DNA of 64,000 nucleotides from Acidimicrobiia bacterium (GCA_035471805.1 DATIPS010000010.1:1-64000); one strand, 5' to 3'. Shown: positions 7,643 to 17,483, counted from the stretch's first letter. Translations and numbers: made by a program. Notes: generated from the letters alone by a model not told the origin.

Positions 7643-9184
7643 CTAGCGAGCGTAGTCGGTAACCCGGAACTCCCGGATCACCGTCACCTGGATCTGACCC
7701 GGATATTGCAGGTCTTCTTCCATTTGACGAGCGATCCGCCGCGCCAGGTCGGCCGCCTCCAGATCATCGAGCGTTCCCGGATCAACCACGACCCGCACCT
7801 CGCGCCCGGCCTGCATCGCGAATACTCGTTCCACACCGTCGAACGCTCCGGCCAGTTCCTCGAGCCGCTCGAGACGCCGGACGTAGGACTCCAACGCTTC
7901 ACGGCGAGCACCCGGACGAGCGGCCGACACAGCGTCCGCCGCCTGCACCAGCACCGCCACCAGCGTGCGCGGCTCGATCTCGTTGTGATGAGCCTCGATG
8001 CCGTGAACGATCGCCGGATCTTCACCGAAGCGACGGGCAATCTCCGCACCGATCAACGCATGTGATCCCTCGACCTCGTGAGTAATCGCCTTCCCTATGT
8101 CGTGCAGCAACGCGGCACGCTTGGCGTGAACCACATCTATGCCGATCTCCGCGGCGAGCATGGAGGCGACGTGGGCCGATTCCACAACATGGTTGAGAAC
8201 GTTCTGACCGTAGGATGTCCGATACTTGAGCCGGCCGAGCAACGTGACGAGTTCGGGATGCATACGCGCCATTCCGACCTCCAACAGTGCCCACTCACCG
8301 GCGTCGCGCACGCTCTGCTCCACCTCAGCCTTGGCCTTTTCGAAGGCCTGCTCGATCGACGCAGGATGAATCCGGCCGTCCGTCACCAGTTTGTCGAGGG
8401 TGATACGAGCGATCTCTCGCCGCACGGGATCGAATGAAGAGACGGAGACTGCTTCGGGTGTGTCGTCGACGATCAAATTGACTCCGGCGATCGCCTCGAA
8501 GGCGCGAATGTTCCGACCCTCGCGGCCGATGATGCGGCCCTTCATCTCGTCGGAGGGAAGCTCCACAACAGAGACAGTGCTCTCGGTGACAACCTCCGAA
8601 GACAATCTCTGGATCGCCGTGGTCAGGATCCGCCGCGCCCTGCGCTCGGACTCCTCGCGGGCCTTGATCTCCATGTCCCTGACCATGACCATCGCTTCGC
8701 GCCGTGCCTCATCCTCAACGTGGGCCATCAGCTCCTGCTTGGCGGCTCTCGCATCGAAACCCGCCAATCGCTCGAGCGAAAGGCGTGCCTCTTCACGCAG
8801 AGATTCGACCTCTGCTCGCTGCTCGCCGAGACCGGCCTCACGCTGAATCAGAAGCTGCTCGCGCTGGGCGAGGTTCGAGGCTCGTTGCTCGAGCGTCTCC
8901 TCCCGCTTCGCGAGACGATCCTGCGAGGTATGGATTTCGATTCGACGGTGCTCGAGAGTCGCATCCTCGCGGTCCCGGTAGGTTTCTGCGATCGCACGCG
9001 CCTCTTCCTCAGCCCGCGAGAGCAACCGCTGGGCCTCGAGCCGGGCGTTGCCCAGGACCTCCTCGGCGCTCGACTCCGTGGCTCCATCAACTCGCCGCCT
9101 GGTCGATCGAGCTCCGAGGAAACCGACTATCGCGCCGCTCAAGACCGCCAGAACGCCGATCACCAACGCCCAAAACGGATCCAT
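7643..9184 (-). CDS. rny: ribonuclease Y
   Basis: 513 residues from ATG 9182-9184 (MDPFWALVIG); AGGAAGG with GGGAAAG lies just upstream. Membrane-anchored endoribonuclease that starts mRNA decay. N-terminal TM helix (residues 4-25), long Glu/Arg-rich coiled coil (about 30-190), KH domain (GRIIGREGRNIRAFE, about 215-275) and HD phosphohydrolase domain with HDIGKA (about 345-440). Family length is about 515. RNase J is also encoded here (25215-26855), so both RNA-decay enzymes coexist. The frame extends upstream but without family similarity. Confidence 0.95.
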   Translation of the reverse strand: MDPFWALVIGVLAVLSGAIVGFLGARSTRRRVDGATESSAEEVLGNARLEAQRLLSRAEEEARAIAETYRDREDATLEHRRIEIHTSQDRLAKREETLEQRASNLAQREQLLIQREAGLGEQRAEVESLREEARLSLERLAGFDARAAKQELMAHVEDEARREAMVMVRDMEIKAREESERRARRILTTAIQRLSSEVVTESTVSVVELPSDEMKGRIIGREGRNIRAFEAIAGVNLIVDDTPEAVSVSSFDPVRREIARITLDKLVTDGRIHPASIEQAFEKAKAEVEQSVRDAGEWALLEVGMARMHPELVTLLGRLKYRTSYGQNVLNHVVESAHVASMLAAEIGIDVVHAKRAALLHDIGKAITHEVEGSHALIGAEIARRFGEDPAIVHGIEAHHNEIEPRTLVAVLVQAADAVSAARPGARREALESYVRRLERLEELAGAFDGVERVFAMQAGREVRVVVDPGTLDDLEAADLARRIARQMEEDLQYPGQIQVTVIREFRVTDYAR

Positions 9185-9215
9185 CTTTCCCGCCTTCCTG
9201 CGGGAGATGCAGACA

Positions 9216-9237
9216 TGCCGAGCCAGCCGGCTCGGCA
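9216..9237. repeat. perfect 9-bp inverted repeat in the rny leader
   Basis: TGCCGAGCC and GGCTCGGCA are separated by AGCC. The hairpin would form in the 5' leader of the leftward rny mRNA, 31 nt before its start codon. There is no T-tract, so it is not an obvious terminator. RNase Y autoregulation through leader structure is possible but only inferred. Confidence 0.5.
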
Positions 9238-9318
9238 CACACACGAACGGAACGGATATAGGTCAGTCCTTCGTTCTCGTTCCGTTTCTCCTCTGCATCT
9301 CGACCACAGTTGTACAGT

Positions 9319-9340
9319 TTTTCAGTGTGTTTTCAGTGTG
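9319..9340. repeat. two tandem copies of TTTTCAGTGTG
   Basis: The 11-bp unit occurs at 9319-9329 and 9330-9340 without a gap, in the non-coding region between recA and rny. About one helical turn per unit, so it could be a paired protein-binding site; otherwise unexplained. Confidence 0.5.
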
Positions 9341-9455
9341 TGCTTGTCGCACATGTTACCCGACAGATCCCGATTTTGGGATGCATGATTCAGCCCTTCC
9401 GGAAACAAAACCTGCGAGGTGAGTGGCCGCCCGCAAGTCCGCCGCCGTCATCGGC

Positions 9456-10532
9456 TCATCGGTCGTCCGAGAGCTCCTCTCCTGACGAAACCTCCGAGCC
9501 GGACTCCTCTTCTTCGGGCTCGACGAGCCCAACCGCTTCCATCACCTTTGCCTGGAGTTGTACTGCAACGTCGGGGTTCTCCCGCAAGAAACGCTTGGAG
9601 GCCTCACGTCCCTGTCCGAGCTGGTCGTTGTCATAGCTGTACCAGGCGCCGCTCTTGCGCACGATTCCCTGCTCAACGGCCACGTCGAGGAGGCTTCCCT
9701 CGCGTGAGATCCCCTCTCCGAACATGATGTCGAACTCTGCCAGACGGAAAGGCGGAGCCAGCTTGTTCTTCACGATCTTCGCCCGCACCCGGTTTCCGAC
9801 GTTCTCCTGGCCATCCTTGATGGCCTCGATACGCCGGATGTCGATCCTCACCGTCGCGTAGAACTTGAGAGCCCGGCCGCCGGGAGTTGTCTCTGGCGAC
9901 CCGAACATCACGCCGATCTTCTCACGGAGTTGATTGATGAACACCGCAGTGGTCTGGGATCTGTTGATGTTGGCGGTCAGCTTCCGCAGCGCCTGCGACA
10001 TCAACCGGGCCTGAAGGCCGACGTGCGTATCGCCCATTTCGCCTTCGATTTCTGCCCGGGGGACCAGCGCAGCAACAGAGTCGATGACCACGACATCGAG
10101 CGCACCGGATCGAATGAGGATATCGGCGATCTCCAAAGCCTGTTCGCCGGTGTCGGGTTGCGAAATCAGCAACTCATCGACATCGACGCCCAGCGCCTTG
10201 GCATAAACCGGATCGAGGGCGTGCTCGGCGTCAATGAACGCCGCTATACCGCCGTTGCGTTGCGCCTCGGCCACCACGTGCAGAGCGAGGGTCGTCTTGC
10301 CGCTGGATTCGGGACCGTAGATCTCGACGACCCGGCCGCGCGGCACTCCACCGATCCCGAGCGCGATGTCGAGCGACAGAGCTCCCGTGGAAATCGAGGG
10401 AAGACGCTGATGGCCGCTCTCCCCGAGCCGCATGATGGCGCCTTTCCCGAACTGACGCTCGATCTGCGCTTTGGCCATATCGAGAGACTTGTCGTTCTCC
10501 ACAGGATTCCCTTTCATCTGCTTCATCACCAA
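9456..10532 (-). CDS. recA: recombinase RecA
   Basis: 358 residues. DNA-dependent ATPase for homologous recombination and LexA co-protease. Walker [10 protein letters not shown] (about residues 70-78), Walker B region [14 protein letters not shown], loop L1 ([16 protein letters not shown]) and loop L2 ([16 protein letters not shown]) are all present; the C-terminus is acidic ([10 protein letters not shown]). Three in-frame ATGs (10532, 10526, 10517) crowd the start; MKGNPVEND at 10517 would also fit. An SOS box lies 51 bp upstream. thpR and cinA lie upstream on the same strand. Confidence 0.97.
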   Translation of the reverse strand: MVMKQMKGNPVENDKSLDMAKAQIERQFGKGAIMRLGESGHQRLPSISTGALSLDIALGIGGVPRGRVVEIYGPESSGKTTLALHVVAEAQRNGGIAAFIDAEHALDPVYAKALGVDVDELLISQPDTGEQALEIADILIRSGALDVVVIDSVAALVPRAEIEGEMGDTHVGLQARLMSQALRKLTANINRSQTTAVFINQLREKIGVMFGSPETTPGGRALKFYATVRIDIRRIEAIKDGQENVGNRVRAKIVKNKLAPPFRLAEFDIMFGEGISREGSLLDVAVEQGIVRKSGAWYSYDNDQLGQGREASKRFLRENPDVAVQLQAKVMEAVGLVEPEEEESGSEVSSGEELSDDR

Positions 10533-10582
10533 CGGTATTGGTTCGGTGTGACAAATACCATGAATGTCGTTCGAAGACTAGG

Positions 10583-10596
10583 CGAACGTGTGTTCG
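10583..10596. promoter_or_regulatory. SOS (LexA) box upstream of recA
   Basis: CGAACGTGTGTTCG matches CGAAC-N4-GTTCG exactly, as at the lexA region, and lies 51 bp upstream of the recA start. Confidence 0.88.
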
Positions 10597-10615
10597 CATG
10601 CAAGGAAATGAGGTC

Positions 10616-10678
10616 GTCGCGAGTCGCGAGTCGCGAGTTTCTCGTCGCGAGTCGGAAGTCGGAAGTCGGAAGTCGGGA
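10616..10678. repeat. heptanucleotide tandem array, nine units
   Basis: 63 bp in exact 7-bp register: GTCGCGA three times (10616-10636), one degenerate unit GTTTCTC, GTCGCGA, GTCGGAA three times (10651-10671) and GTCGGGA. It lies between thpR and recA just upstream of the recA SOS box. No ORF uses it. Two unit types in blocks suggest slippage expansion. Confidence 0.85.
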
Positions 10679-10682
10679 GGGG

Positions 10683-11249
10683 CTAGGTGCTGGGGTCTAG
10701 CTCGAACCGTTCCAGGGCCTCGTAGCGGGCACCTCCCCGGCCAAGGTGGCTCTCGAACAATGTGACCTCGTCGACCATCGTCCGGATCCGGAACTCCTGC
10801 ACGTCGCGGATGAGGCCGGTCAGGTCTTCCGGCGGACGGATGCGGCTCAACGTCAGGTGAGGGTGGAAAGGGCGCTCCTCCGGACCGAACCCCGCCTCCC
10901 GGCACGCCTCCTCGACTCGACTAGCGACTGCCCCAAGCGCAACGGACCCATCGGCGACTCCGGCCCAGAGCACTGCGGCCTTCGCCGGGCGCGGGAATGC
11001 ACCGAGGCCCGTGAGGGTCATGTCGAAAGCCGAGCCGAGATCAGCTCCGGCGAGGGCCATGAGCAACCGATCCCTGCCGACCTGGTCCACGTCACCGAGG
11101 AACCGGAGCGTCAAATGCCAGTTCGGCGGGGGTACCACCTTGCCCGGCAACCGGCCCTCGACCGTGCCGGCCAGTCGCGCCGCCAGCGCGTGTCGGGCTT
11201 CGGCAGCGAGGTCGACACCGACGAACAGGCGGCCTACCGCTCCCACCAC
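10683..11249 (-). CDS. thpR: RNA 2',3'-cyclic phosphodiesterase (2'-5' RNA ligase family)
   Basis: 188 residues from GTG 11249. Member of the 2H phosphoesterase superfamily: two HxT motifs are visible, NWHLTLRFLG (about residue 44) and PFHPHLTLSR (about 130), in the two-lobed layout. Family enzymes hydrolyse RNA 2',3'-cyclic phosphates; the in vivo substrate is unknown. The start overlaps the end of cinA by 16 bp, implying coupling; cinA-thpR-recA is a recurrent actinobacterial order. GTG 11246 is an alternative start. Confidence 0.88.
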   Translation of the reverse strand: MVGAVGRLFVGVDLAAEARHALAARLAGTVEGRLPGKVVPPPNWHLTLRFLGDVDQVGRDRLLMALAGADLGSAFDMTLTGLGAFPRPAKAAVLWAGVADGSVALGAVASRVEEACREAGFGPEERPFHPHLTLSRIRPPEDLTGLIRDVQEFRIRTMVDEVTLFESHLGRGGARYEALERFELDPST

Positions 11250-12478
11250 TCCCCCACGATGGCCAGCCGGACGAGATGCAGTGCGGCGGTTGCCGCATAG
11301 GTTCGGATCCGTTCCCGGTCACCGGGCAGGCGCATGATTCGAGAGCCCGAGCCCTCCGGGGTATGGACGGCAATGATCATCGTCCCGACTGCTCGCTCCT
11401 GCGGGTCGGGACCGGCCGATCCGGTCACCGCCACTGCGACATCGGCCCGGAAGCGGCTCGCCGCCCCCTCGGCCATGAAGAGTGCCGTCGCCTCGCTGAC
11501 TACACCCTCATCCAGCACCTCCTGCGGCACGTCGAGAATCGACGCCTTGAGATCTGTGGCATAAACGACGGCACCGCCGCGGAACCCCTGGGAGGCACCC
11601 GGCACTGAAGCGATACGTGCCGCGATCATTCCGGCCGTCGCCGACTCGGCCGTTGCCATCGTCCATCCACGTTCGAGGAGAAGCCCCAGCACGACCTTTT
11701 CGATCGTTTCATCGTCCACGCCGAACACGGAGGCGCCCAACCGCTCCCTGACGATCTCCTCATAGGGGGCAATCAACTCGACCGCATCTGCTTCAGTGGG
11801 TGCCTTGGCCGTAATGCGGACCTTGATCTCACCGGCCGACGCGAGAAAGGCGAGGCTCGGGTTGGTGGACCGGTTGTAGAGATCATCCAGCAGTTCCGCC
11901 ACCTGCGATTCGGAACGGCCCCAGCTTCGAATGAGCCGGCTCAGCACGACGTGTTCGACACCGGCCAGATCCCGGAGCCTGGGCAGGATCTCGTGCTCCA
12001 TGAGGAAATGCATCTCGGCAGGCACACCCGGCAAGGCGAAGATCCAGCGGCCGTCATGCTCGAGGGCGAGGGCCGGAGCAGTCCCCTTCGGGTTGCCGAT
12101 CTGCTCGGCTCCGGCGGGATACTCTGCTTGACGGAGATTGCTCTCCGGCATCTCCCGGCCGCGCGACTCCCAGAACTTCCGCAAGCTCTCGGCAAACTCG
12201 GCGTTGAACTCGAGCGACCGTCCTGTGGCAGCTGCGATCGCCTCTCTCGTGACGTCATCCTGCGTTGGGCCGATACCGCCGGTCAGGATGATCGCATCTG
12301 CGCGACTCATGGCGGTGATGATGCAATCGACCATCCGGTCCAGGTTGTCACCGACGACTACCTGGTAGTGGGCGTCGAACCCGGACTCGGCCAGCTTGCT
12401 ACCGAGGTAGGCCGCGTTGCGGTTGGTGATCTGCCCGAGCAGGAGTTCGGTTCCGACTGCGATTACTTCAACGATCAA
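11234..12478 (-). CDS. cinA: CinA family protein (nicotinamide-nucleotide amidase domain)
   Basis: 414 residues. The N-terminal MoCF-biosynthesis-like/COG1058 domain (about 1-170: VIAVGTELLLGQITNRNAAYLG, with ILTGGIGPTQDDVTREA) is followed by a C-terminal PncC-type amidase domain (about 255-410: TAESATAGMIAARI, GVVSEATALFMAEGAA, VAVTGSAGPDP). The family deamidates NMN and/or hydrolyses ADP-ribose as pyridine-nucleotide repair. The amidase signature is variant (ESATAG in place of the common ESCTGG), so activity should not be assumed. It is the first gene of cinA-thpR-recA. Confidence 0.92.
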   Translation of the reverse strand: MIVEVIAVGTELLLGQITNRNAAYLGSKLAESGFDAHYQVVVGDNLDRMVDCIITAMSRADAIILTGGIGPTQDDVTREAIAAATGRSLEFNAEFAESLRKFWESRGREMPESNLRQAEYPAGAEQIGNPKGTAPALALEHDGRWIFALPGVPAEMHFLMEHEILPRLRDLAGVEHVVLSRLIRSWGRSESQVAELLDDLYNRSTNPSLAFLASAGEIKVRITAKAPTEADAVELIAPYEEIVRERLGASVFGVDDETIEKVVLGLLLERGWTMATAESATAGMIAARIASVPGASQGFRGGAVVYATDLKASILDVPQEVLDEGVVSEATALFMAEGAASRFRADVAVAVTGSAGPDPQERAVGTMIIAVHTPEGSGSRIMRLPGDRERIRTYAATAALHLVRLAIVGEWWER

Positions 12479-12563
12479 GAGGGCTCCGGGTTTCGTGCTC
12501 TAGGCGTTCTGTTTCTCGTCCCGTGCACGGTAGAACCTCGAACTCAAAACCTCGAACCTCTTC

Positions 12564-12953
12564 TCAATCCTGCTTCGCCAGCAGGTGGCGGATAGCGGCA
12601 ATCCTCGCCTCGATTTGGTCCCGTCCGTGGGAGGCATCGATTTGCCGATTCAGCTCGATGGCATGCATTCCGGATAGCGTGTCCCCGCCGTACGACCCGC
12701 CCGACTGCGTCACGACATCTATCCGCTCCCCCTGCAGGCTCTCCCATCGTGCGATGAGGCTGGCGAGTTCCGCCTCGAGGGACTCCCGGTCGATCGGCGC
12801 GCTCTCACGCAACACCGCCGCCCGGGCGCGCAGAAGCTTCTGTTCATGTTGGAGCTCGACGCGCTCTGCGTATGCTTCATCGGGCAGCGCAGACAGTCTT
12901 TCCATCACGCGACGCATCTCCGCCAGGACTTCGTCGAGGTCGTATTCGCCCAT
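12564..12953 (-). CDS. conserved-looking coiled-coil protein of unknown function
   Basis: 129 residues, charged and helical, without cysteines, TM segments or a signal. Two helical stretches (about 5-75 and 103-126) flank a short Gly/Ser-rich segment (TQSGGSYGGD, about 82-91), which looks like a hairpin of coiled coils. It lies 85 bp upstream of cinA on the same strand, so it may be the first gene of that transcript. I do not recognise it. Confidence 0.65.
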   Translation of the reverse strand: MGEYDLDEVLAEMRRVMERLSALPDEAYAERVELQHEQKLLRARAAVLRESAPIDRESLEAELASLIARWESLQGERIDVVTQSGGSYGGDTLSGMHAIELNRQIDASHGRDQIEARIAAIRHLLAKQD

Positions 12954-13021
12954 TCCCTCAGGCTAACGGCCCGTGCCCGGCACTCCGGCCTCGGGGAAGG
13001 TTTTCCGCCCCACGAGACGGT

Positions 13022-14311
13022 CTATGAGTCGAAGAACTGCTCGTCTTCGGTCGAACCCTCCAATGCGAGAGTCGCCGATTCGCCGACGGTCATCGCCACC
13101 ATGTCGAAATAGCCGGCACCCACCTCGCGCTGATGACGAGTGGCGCTGTAGCCCCGCTTCTCGATATCGAACTCGTGTTGCTGCACCTTCACGTAGGCGG
13201 TCATTCCCTCGTTCTTGTATCCGAGCGCGAGATCGAACATCGCCGCGTTCAGCGAATGGAAACCGGCCAGCGTTATGAACTGGTACTTGTAACCCATTGC
13301 CCCCAGTTCCTTCTGGAAACTGGCGATCTCGGCGTCATCCAGGTACCTCTTCCAGTTGAACGACGGCGAGCAGTTGTACGACAGCAGTTGGTCAGGAAAC
13401 ACGGCGTGGATCGCTTCGGCAAAACGCCGGGCCTCGTCGAGATCGGGATGCGCCGTCTCACACCAGATCAGATCGGCATATGGCGCATAGGCGAGGCCCC
13501 GGGCGATGGCCTGGTCGAGGCCGGCGCGAGTCTCGTAGAAACCCTCTGCCGTTCGGACTCCCGTCGTGAACCGGCGGTCCCGCGGATCGATGTCGGTCGT
13601 GAGCAAGGCTGCTGCATTGGCATCCGTGCGAGCCATGATCACGGTGGGGACGCCGGCGACATCGGCCGCCAGACGAGCCGATTTGAGTGTGCGGACGGCC
13701 TGACTGGTCGGAATCAGCACCTTTCCCCCCATGTGGCCGCACTTCTTCTCGGAAGAGAGTTGGTCCTCGTAGTGAACTCCCGCCGCACCTGCCTCGATGA
13801 ACGACTTGGTCAACTCGAAGACATTGAGCGGCCCACCGAAGCCGGCCTCCCCGTCGGCGACGATGGGTGCCATCCAGTGGTGATCTCCCTTACCCTCGGA
13901 CCATTCGATCTGATCGGCTCGCCGCAGCGCGTTGTTGATGCGTCGCACCAACGAAGGTGCGCTGTTGGCCGGATAGAGGCTCTGATCCGGGTAGACCTGT
14001 TCGGAGAGGTTGTTGTCTCCGGCGACCTGCCACCCGGAGAGGTAGATCGACTCCAAACCTGCTTTGACCATCTGCACCGCCTGATTGCCGGTCATGGCAC
14101 CAAGCGCGTTCACATAGTCACGGCTATGGACTAGCTCCCACAGCCGCTCCGCCCCCTCCCGGGCGAGAGTGTGTTCGACCCGAACCGAGCCGCGCAGCCG
14201 CACGACATCCTCAGCCGTGTAGTCGCGGGTCAATCCGCTCCAGCGCGGGTTGGTGTCCCAGTCGGTCTGGATTTGCTCGGCCTCCCGTCGGACGCGCTCG
14301 GCAACGGTCAT
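13022..14311 (-). CDS. aceA: isocitrate lyase
   Basis: 429 residues. It cleaves isocitrate to glyoxylate and succinate, the first glyoxylate-shunt step for growth on acetate or fatty acids. The catalytic loop KKCGHMGGK with the active-site Cys is about residue 190. [13 protein letters not shown], the Mg-binding ED pair in [14 protein letters not shown] and the [14 protein letters not shown] signature are all present. AAAGGAACCAGCA precedes ATG 14311. It follows aceB by 12 nt, and a RamB-like regulator is divergent from the operon. Confidence 0.97.
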   Translation of the reverse strand: MTVAERVRREAEQIQTDWDTNPRWSGLTRDYTAEDVVRLRGSVRVEHTLAREGAERLWELVHSRDYVNALGAMTGNQAVQMVKAGLESIYLSGWQVAGDNNLSEQVYPDQSLYPANSAPSLVRRINNALRRADQIEWSEGKGDHHWMAPIVADGEAGFGGPLNVFELTKSFIEAGAAGVHYEDQLSSEKKCGHMGGKVLIPTSQAVRTLKSARLAADVAGVPTVIMARTDANAAALLTTDIDPRDRRFTTGVRTAEGFYETRAGLDQAIARGLAYAPYADLIWCETAHPDLDEARRFAEAIHAVFPDQLLSYNCSPSFNWKRYLDDAEIASFQKELGAMGYKYQFITLAGFHSLNAAMFDLALGYKNEGMTAYVKVQQHEFDIEKRGYSATRHQREVGAGYFDMVAMTVGESATLALEGSTEDEQFFDS

Positions 14312-14323
14312 TGCTGGTTCCTT

Positions 14324-15907
14324 TCAGTCGATCAGTTCGTAGGCGGGAATGGTCAAGAACTCCTGGAAATCAGGCGCAACCGCGACCGTCTCAAACAGAT
14401 TCCGCGATTGCTCGTACAGGCCGGTCGCGTAGAACTCATCGCCGACCATCCGCCGGATGTTGCGCATTTCATCGTCGGTGATTTCGTCGACCAGTTCCGC
14501 CGTGAGAGTACGTCCGTCGTCGAGTACGGCTCCGTTGTGGACCCACTGCCAGATCTGACTGCGAGAGATCTCGGCCGTGGCGGCATCTTCCATGAGGTCG
14601 TAGAGAGCGGCGGCGCCGTTGCCGCGCATCCAGGAGGCCATGTACTCGATACCGACCCTCACGTTGGTCCTGACTCCCCGCTCGGTGATGAGACCTCCAT
14701 CGATCCTCGTGTCGAGCAGTTGGGCGGCCGCCACCTCTACCTCGGCGCGTTGACGGTCTATCTGATTGGGACGATCGCCCAGTACCTCGTCGAACACCTC
14801 TCGCGCGGTCGGGACCAGGTCGGGATGCGCCACCCAGGTTCCATCGAATCCGTCGCCCGCCTCGCGGAGCTTGTCTTCCCTCACTCCTCGCAGTGCCCGT
14901 TCCGTGACCTCCGGATCACGCCGGTTGGGAATGAAGGCGGCCATACCCCCCATCGCGTGCGCGCCCCGCCGGTGGCAGGTCTTGACCAGCAACTCCGTGT
15001 AGGCGCGCATGAAGGGAACCGTCATGGTGATCTGGCTCCGATCGGGAAGGATCAGATCGTGGTGATTCCTGAACTTCTTGATGACGCTGAAGATGTAGTC
15101 CCACCGGCCGGCGTTGAGCCCGGCCGAATGCTCACGCAACTCGAAGAGAATCTCGTCCATTTCGAAAGCGGCCAAGACGGTTTCGATCAGGACCGTGGCC
15201 CGGATGGTGCCGCTGGGAATCCCGAGAGCCTGCTGAGCGGCGATGAAGACCTCGTTCCACAACCGCGCCTCGAGGTGACTCTCGAGCTTCGGCAGGTAGA
15301 AATACGGTCCACTACCGGCCGCGATGGCCCGCCCGGCGGAGTGGAACATGTACATCCCGAAATCGAAGAGGCTCGCCGAGATCGGTTCACCGTCGACCAG
15401 AACATGCTTCTCGTCCAGATGCCACCCCCGTGGACGCACCAGCAACGTGGCGATCTGGTCATTCAGTTCGTAGCGCTTTCCGTCCGGGTTCTCGAATGTG
15501 ATGGTCCGTTCGTGAACGTCGATCAGGTTTGCCTGACCGTCGATGGTGTTCACCCAGTTCGGCGTGTTCGAGTCCTCGAAGTCGGCCATGAACACTTTCG
15601 CCCCCGAGTTGAGGGCATTGATCATCATCTTCCGTTCGACCGGTCCGGTGATCTCGACCCTCCGGTCGACCAGGTCGGGTGGAATCGAAGCAACGGTCCA
15701 GTCAGATTCGCGGACATCCCCGGTATGAGGCAAGAAGTCCGGCATCTCTCCTGCATCGATCCTCAACTGTCGCTCTGCGCGCGCCGCCAGCAGCTCTCTC
15801 CGGCGCGGGTCGAAACGGCGATGGAGATCGGCGACGAACGCAAGGGCTTCGTCGGAAAGAACCACACCATCGAACTTGGATCCCCGCACCTCTGTGCCGC
15901 CGCTCAT
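14324..15907 (-). CDS. aceB: malate synthase A
   Basis: 527 residues, the length of form A. It condenses glyoxylate with acetyl-CoA to malate. Visible: [13 protein letters not shown] (about 107-119), [31 protein letters not shown] region with catalytic Arg and Mg-binding Glu, [14 protein letters not shown], and [13 protein letters not shown] near the catalytic Asp region. ATG 15907 (MSGGTEV) is chosen because AGGAGG lies 6 nt before it; ATG 15913 would abut the Shine-Dalgarno. First gene of aceB-aceA. Confidence 0.97.
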   Translation of the reverse strand: MSGGTEVRGSKFDGVVLSDEALAFVADLHRRFDPRRRELLAARAERQLRIDAGEMPDFLPHTGDVRESDWTVASIPPDLVDRRVEITGPVERKMMINALNSGAKVFMADFEDSNTPNWVNTIDGQANLIDVHERTITFENPDGKRYELNDQIATLLVRPRGWHLDEKHVLVDGEPISASLFDFGMYMFHSAGRAIAAGSGPYFYLPKLESHLEARLWNEVFIAAQQALGIPSGTIRATVLIETVLAAFEMDEILFELREHSAGLNAGRWDYIFSVIKKFRNHHDLILPDRSQITMTVPFMRAYTELLVKTCHRRGAHAMGGMAAFIPNRRDPEVTERALRGVREDKLREAGDGFDGTWVAHPDLVPTAREVFDEVLGDRPNQIDRQRAEVEVAAAQLLDTRIDGGLITERGVRTNVRVGIEYMASWMRGNGAAALYDLMEDAATAEISRSQIWQWVHNGAVLDDGRTLTAELVDEITDDEMRNIRRMVGDEFYATGLYEQSRNLFETVAVAPDFQEFLTIPAYELID

Positions 15908-15998
15908 TTCCATCCTCCTGATGCTCGAGAACGCTTCTCAAAGTCACAAGAACCTATTTTCTTGCCAACAAGAGGCAGCGCCGAAGGCTTTGGGGGGT

Positions 15999-16023
15999 AA
16001 TATTGTGAATAATTATCAGTATT
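15999..16023. promoter_or_regulatory. A+T-rich imperfect palindrome between aceBA and the RamB-like gene
   Basis: The 25-bp stretch starting AATATTGTGAATAA and ending TCAGTATT is partly self-complementary (outer AATAxTG/CAxTATT) and strikingly A+T-rich for this genome. It lies just upstream of the AGGAG at 16027-16031. It could be a promoter -10 region or an autoregulatory operator; assignment is inference. Confidence 0.4.
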
Positions 16024-16034
16024 GACAGGAGTTG

Positions 16035-17483
16035 GTGATCTTGGGCGAGCAGATCGATCCTCTGGTATTCGGGCACCGTCTCCGGCACTTTCGCCGGGAA
16101 GCCAAACTGACGCTCGACGAACTCGGGGGGCGAATCGGGAAACCTGCGCCGTATCTGTCAACCCTCGAGAACGGCAAGAGGGAACCAAAGCTGGGGCTGG
16201 TTTCTTCGCTGGCCTCTGCACTCGATGTCTCGCTCGCCGATCTGCTGGATCCGGTTCCTCCCTCGAAACGAGCTCGACTGGAGATCTCGCTGGAGCGAAT
16301 ACAGGGAGAGGACCTCTACCGGGAGCTGGCCTTGCCGGAATTGAAGCCCTCTGCGCGGCTCTCCGATGAGGCCCTGCAGACCATCGTCGGCCTCTTCGAA
16401 GGTCTGAAGGACCGTGCGCAAGTCCGGGCAGCGACTCCGGAGGAAGCGAGAAAGGAGAACGCCGATCTTCGTCGCCGCCAGCGGCAACTCGGCAACTACT
16501 TCGCCGAAATCGAGTCCATGGCGGGGCAAGCGCTCAGCAACATCGGGTACTCGGGTTCCGGGGCCGTATCACAACGAAACCTCCTCGATCTGGCATCTCA
16601 CTTCGGCTTCACCGTCCATTCGGCCGGCGACGTTCCTCACGCGGTCCGGTCGATCACCGACCTCCGCGACAACCGTATCTTCATCGCCCAGCGCAACGCG
16701 TTGCGCACGCGGGCCGCTCGATCGGTAGTGCTCCAGACCCTCGGACATTTCGTGCTGGGCCACACCGACCCGACCGGGTTCGGCGATTTTCTTCGCCAGC
16801 GCCTCGAGGCCAACTACTTCGCCGGGGCCGTCCTCGTGCCTGAGTCTGCGGCAGTGCCCTTCCTCAGCACGGCCAGATACGATCGCGATCTCAGCGTCGA
16901 GGATCTCAAGGAACTCTTCTACGTCTCCTACGAGATGGCCGCGCACCGTTTCACGAACCTCGCGACCAAGCACCTCGCCCTCACGGTGCACATGATTCGA
17001 TCGGATGAAGATGGGATCATATGGAAGGCTTACGAGAACGACCAGGTTCCGTTCCCGTCCGACCCGGACGGAGCGATCGAAGGACAGCGGCTGTGCAGGC
17101 AGTGGGGAACCCGCATGGTCTTTCAGTCGAGTGACAAGTTCTCGATCCACTACCAGTACACCGACACTCCGCGGGGAACGTTCTGGTCGTCCACGCATGT
17201 CGAGGCCGATCGGGAGCCCCTCCACGCGGTAACCGTCGGCACGACATTCGATCAGGCGAAGTGGTTTCGAGGTCGCGACACGGACAATCACACTGCCTCT
17301 TCCTGCCCGGACGGTGATTGCTGCCGCCGCCCTCCCCAGGATCTGATCGCCCGCTGGGAAGGAATGGTCTGGCCGTCGGTGAGGCCTCATTCCCACGTTC
17401 TCGCCGCGTTGCCGGCCGGCACGTTTCCCGGTGTAGACATGACCGAGATCTACGAGTTCCTGGAGAGGCATCCGGCCGAGTGA
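16035..17483 (+). CDS. XRE-family regulator with ImmA/IrrE-type domain (RamB-like, acetate/short-chain acyl metabolism)
   Basis: 482 residues. The N-terminal helix-turn-helix (about 10-65: FGHRLRHFRREAKLTLDELG, PYLSTLENGKREP) is followed by a coiled linker. The COG3800-type middle domain has ETLGHFVLGHTDP-like sequence (LQTLGHFVLGHTDPTG, about 240) with a zincin-derived LGHFVLGH pattern, and the C-terminal domain is Cys-containing (CPDGDCCRRPP, about 425). RamB of corynebacteria controls aceA/aceB, and this gene is divergent from aceBA. The start is uncertain: TTG 16032, GTG 16035 and TTG 16041 all lie near AGGAG at 16027-16031. Confidence 0.85.
   Translation: MILGEQIDPLVFGHRLRHFRREAKLTLDELGGRIGKPAPYLSTLENGKREPKLGLVSSLASALDVSLADLLDPVPPSKRARLEISLERIQGEDLYRELALPELKPSARLSDEALQTIVGLFEGLKDRAQVRAATPEEARKENADLRRRQRQLGNYFAEIESMAGQALSNIGYSGSGAVSQRNLLDLASHFGFTVHSAGDVPHAVRSITDLRDNRIFIAQRNALRTRAARSVVLQTLGHFVLGHTDPTGFGDFLRQRLEANYFAGAVLVPESAAVPFLSTARYDRDLSVEDLKELFYVSYEMAAHRFTNLATKHLALTVHMIRSDEDGIIWKAYENDQVPFPSDPDGAIEGQRLCRQWGTRMVFQSSDKFSIHYQYTDTPRGTFWSSTHVEADREPLHAVTVGTTFDQAKWFRGRDTDNHTASSCPDGDCCRRPPQDLIARWEGMVWPSVRPHSHVLAALPAGTFPGVDMTEIYEFLERHPAE

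Larger units (their letters stand above)
9185..9455. other. rny-recA intergenic region
   Basis: 271 bp between recA (stop at 9456) and rny (start 9184), both leftward. I see no convincing gene; recX, which often follows recA, is absent. It is more A+T-rich than its surroundings, and contains two tandem copies of TTTTCAGTGTG and a 9-bp-stem hairpin close to rny. It presumably holds the rny promoter. Confidence 0.5.

Noticed and set aside
14171-16000. A 609-codon open frame on the + strand opposite aceA/aceB
   Set aside because: It mirrors the codon structure of the two glyoxylate-shunt genes on the minus strand, and has no domain signature and no RBS. High G+C makes antisense frames stay open.
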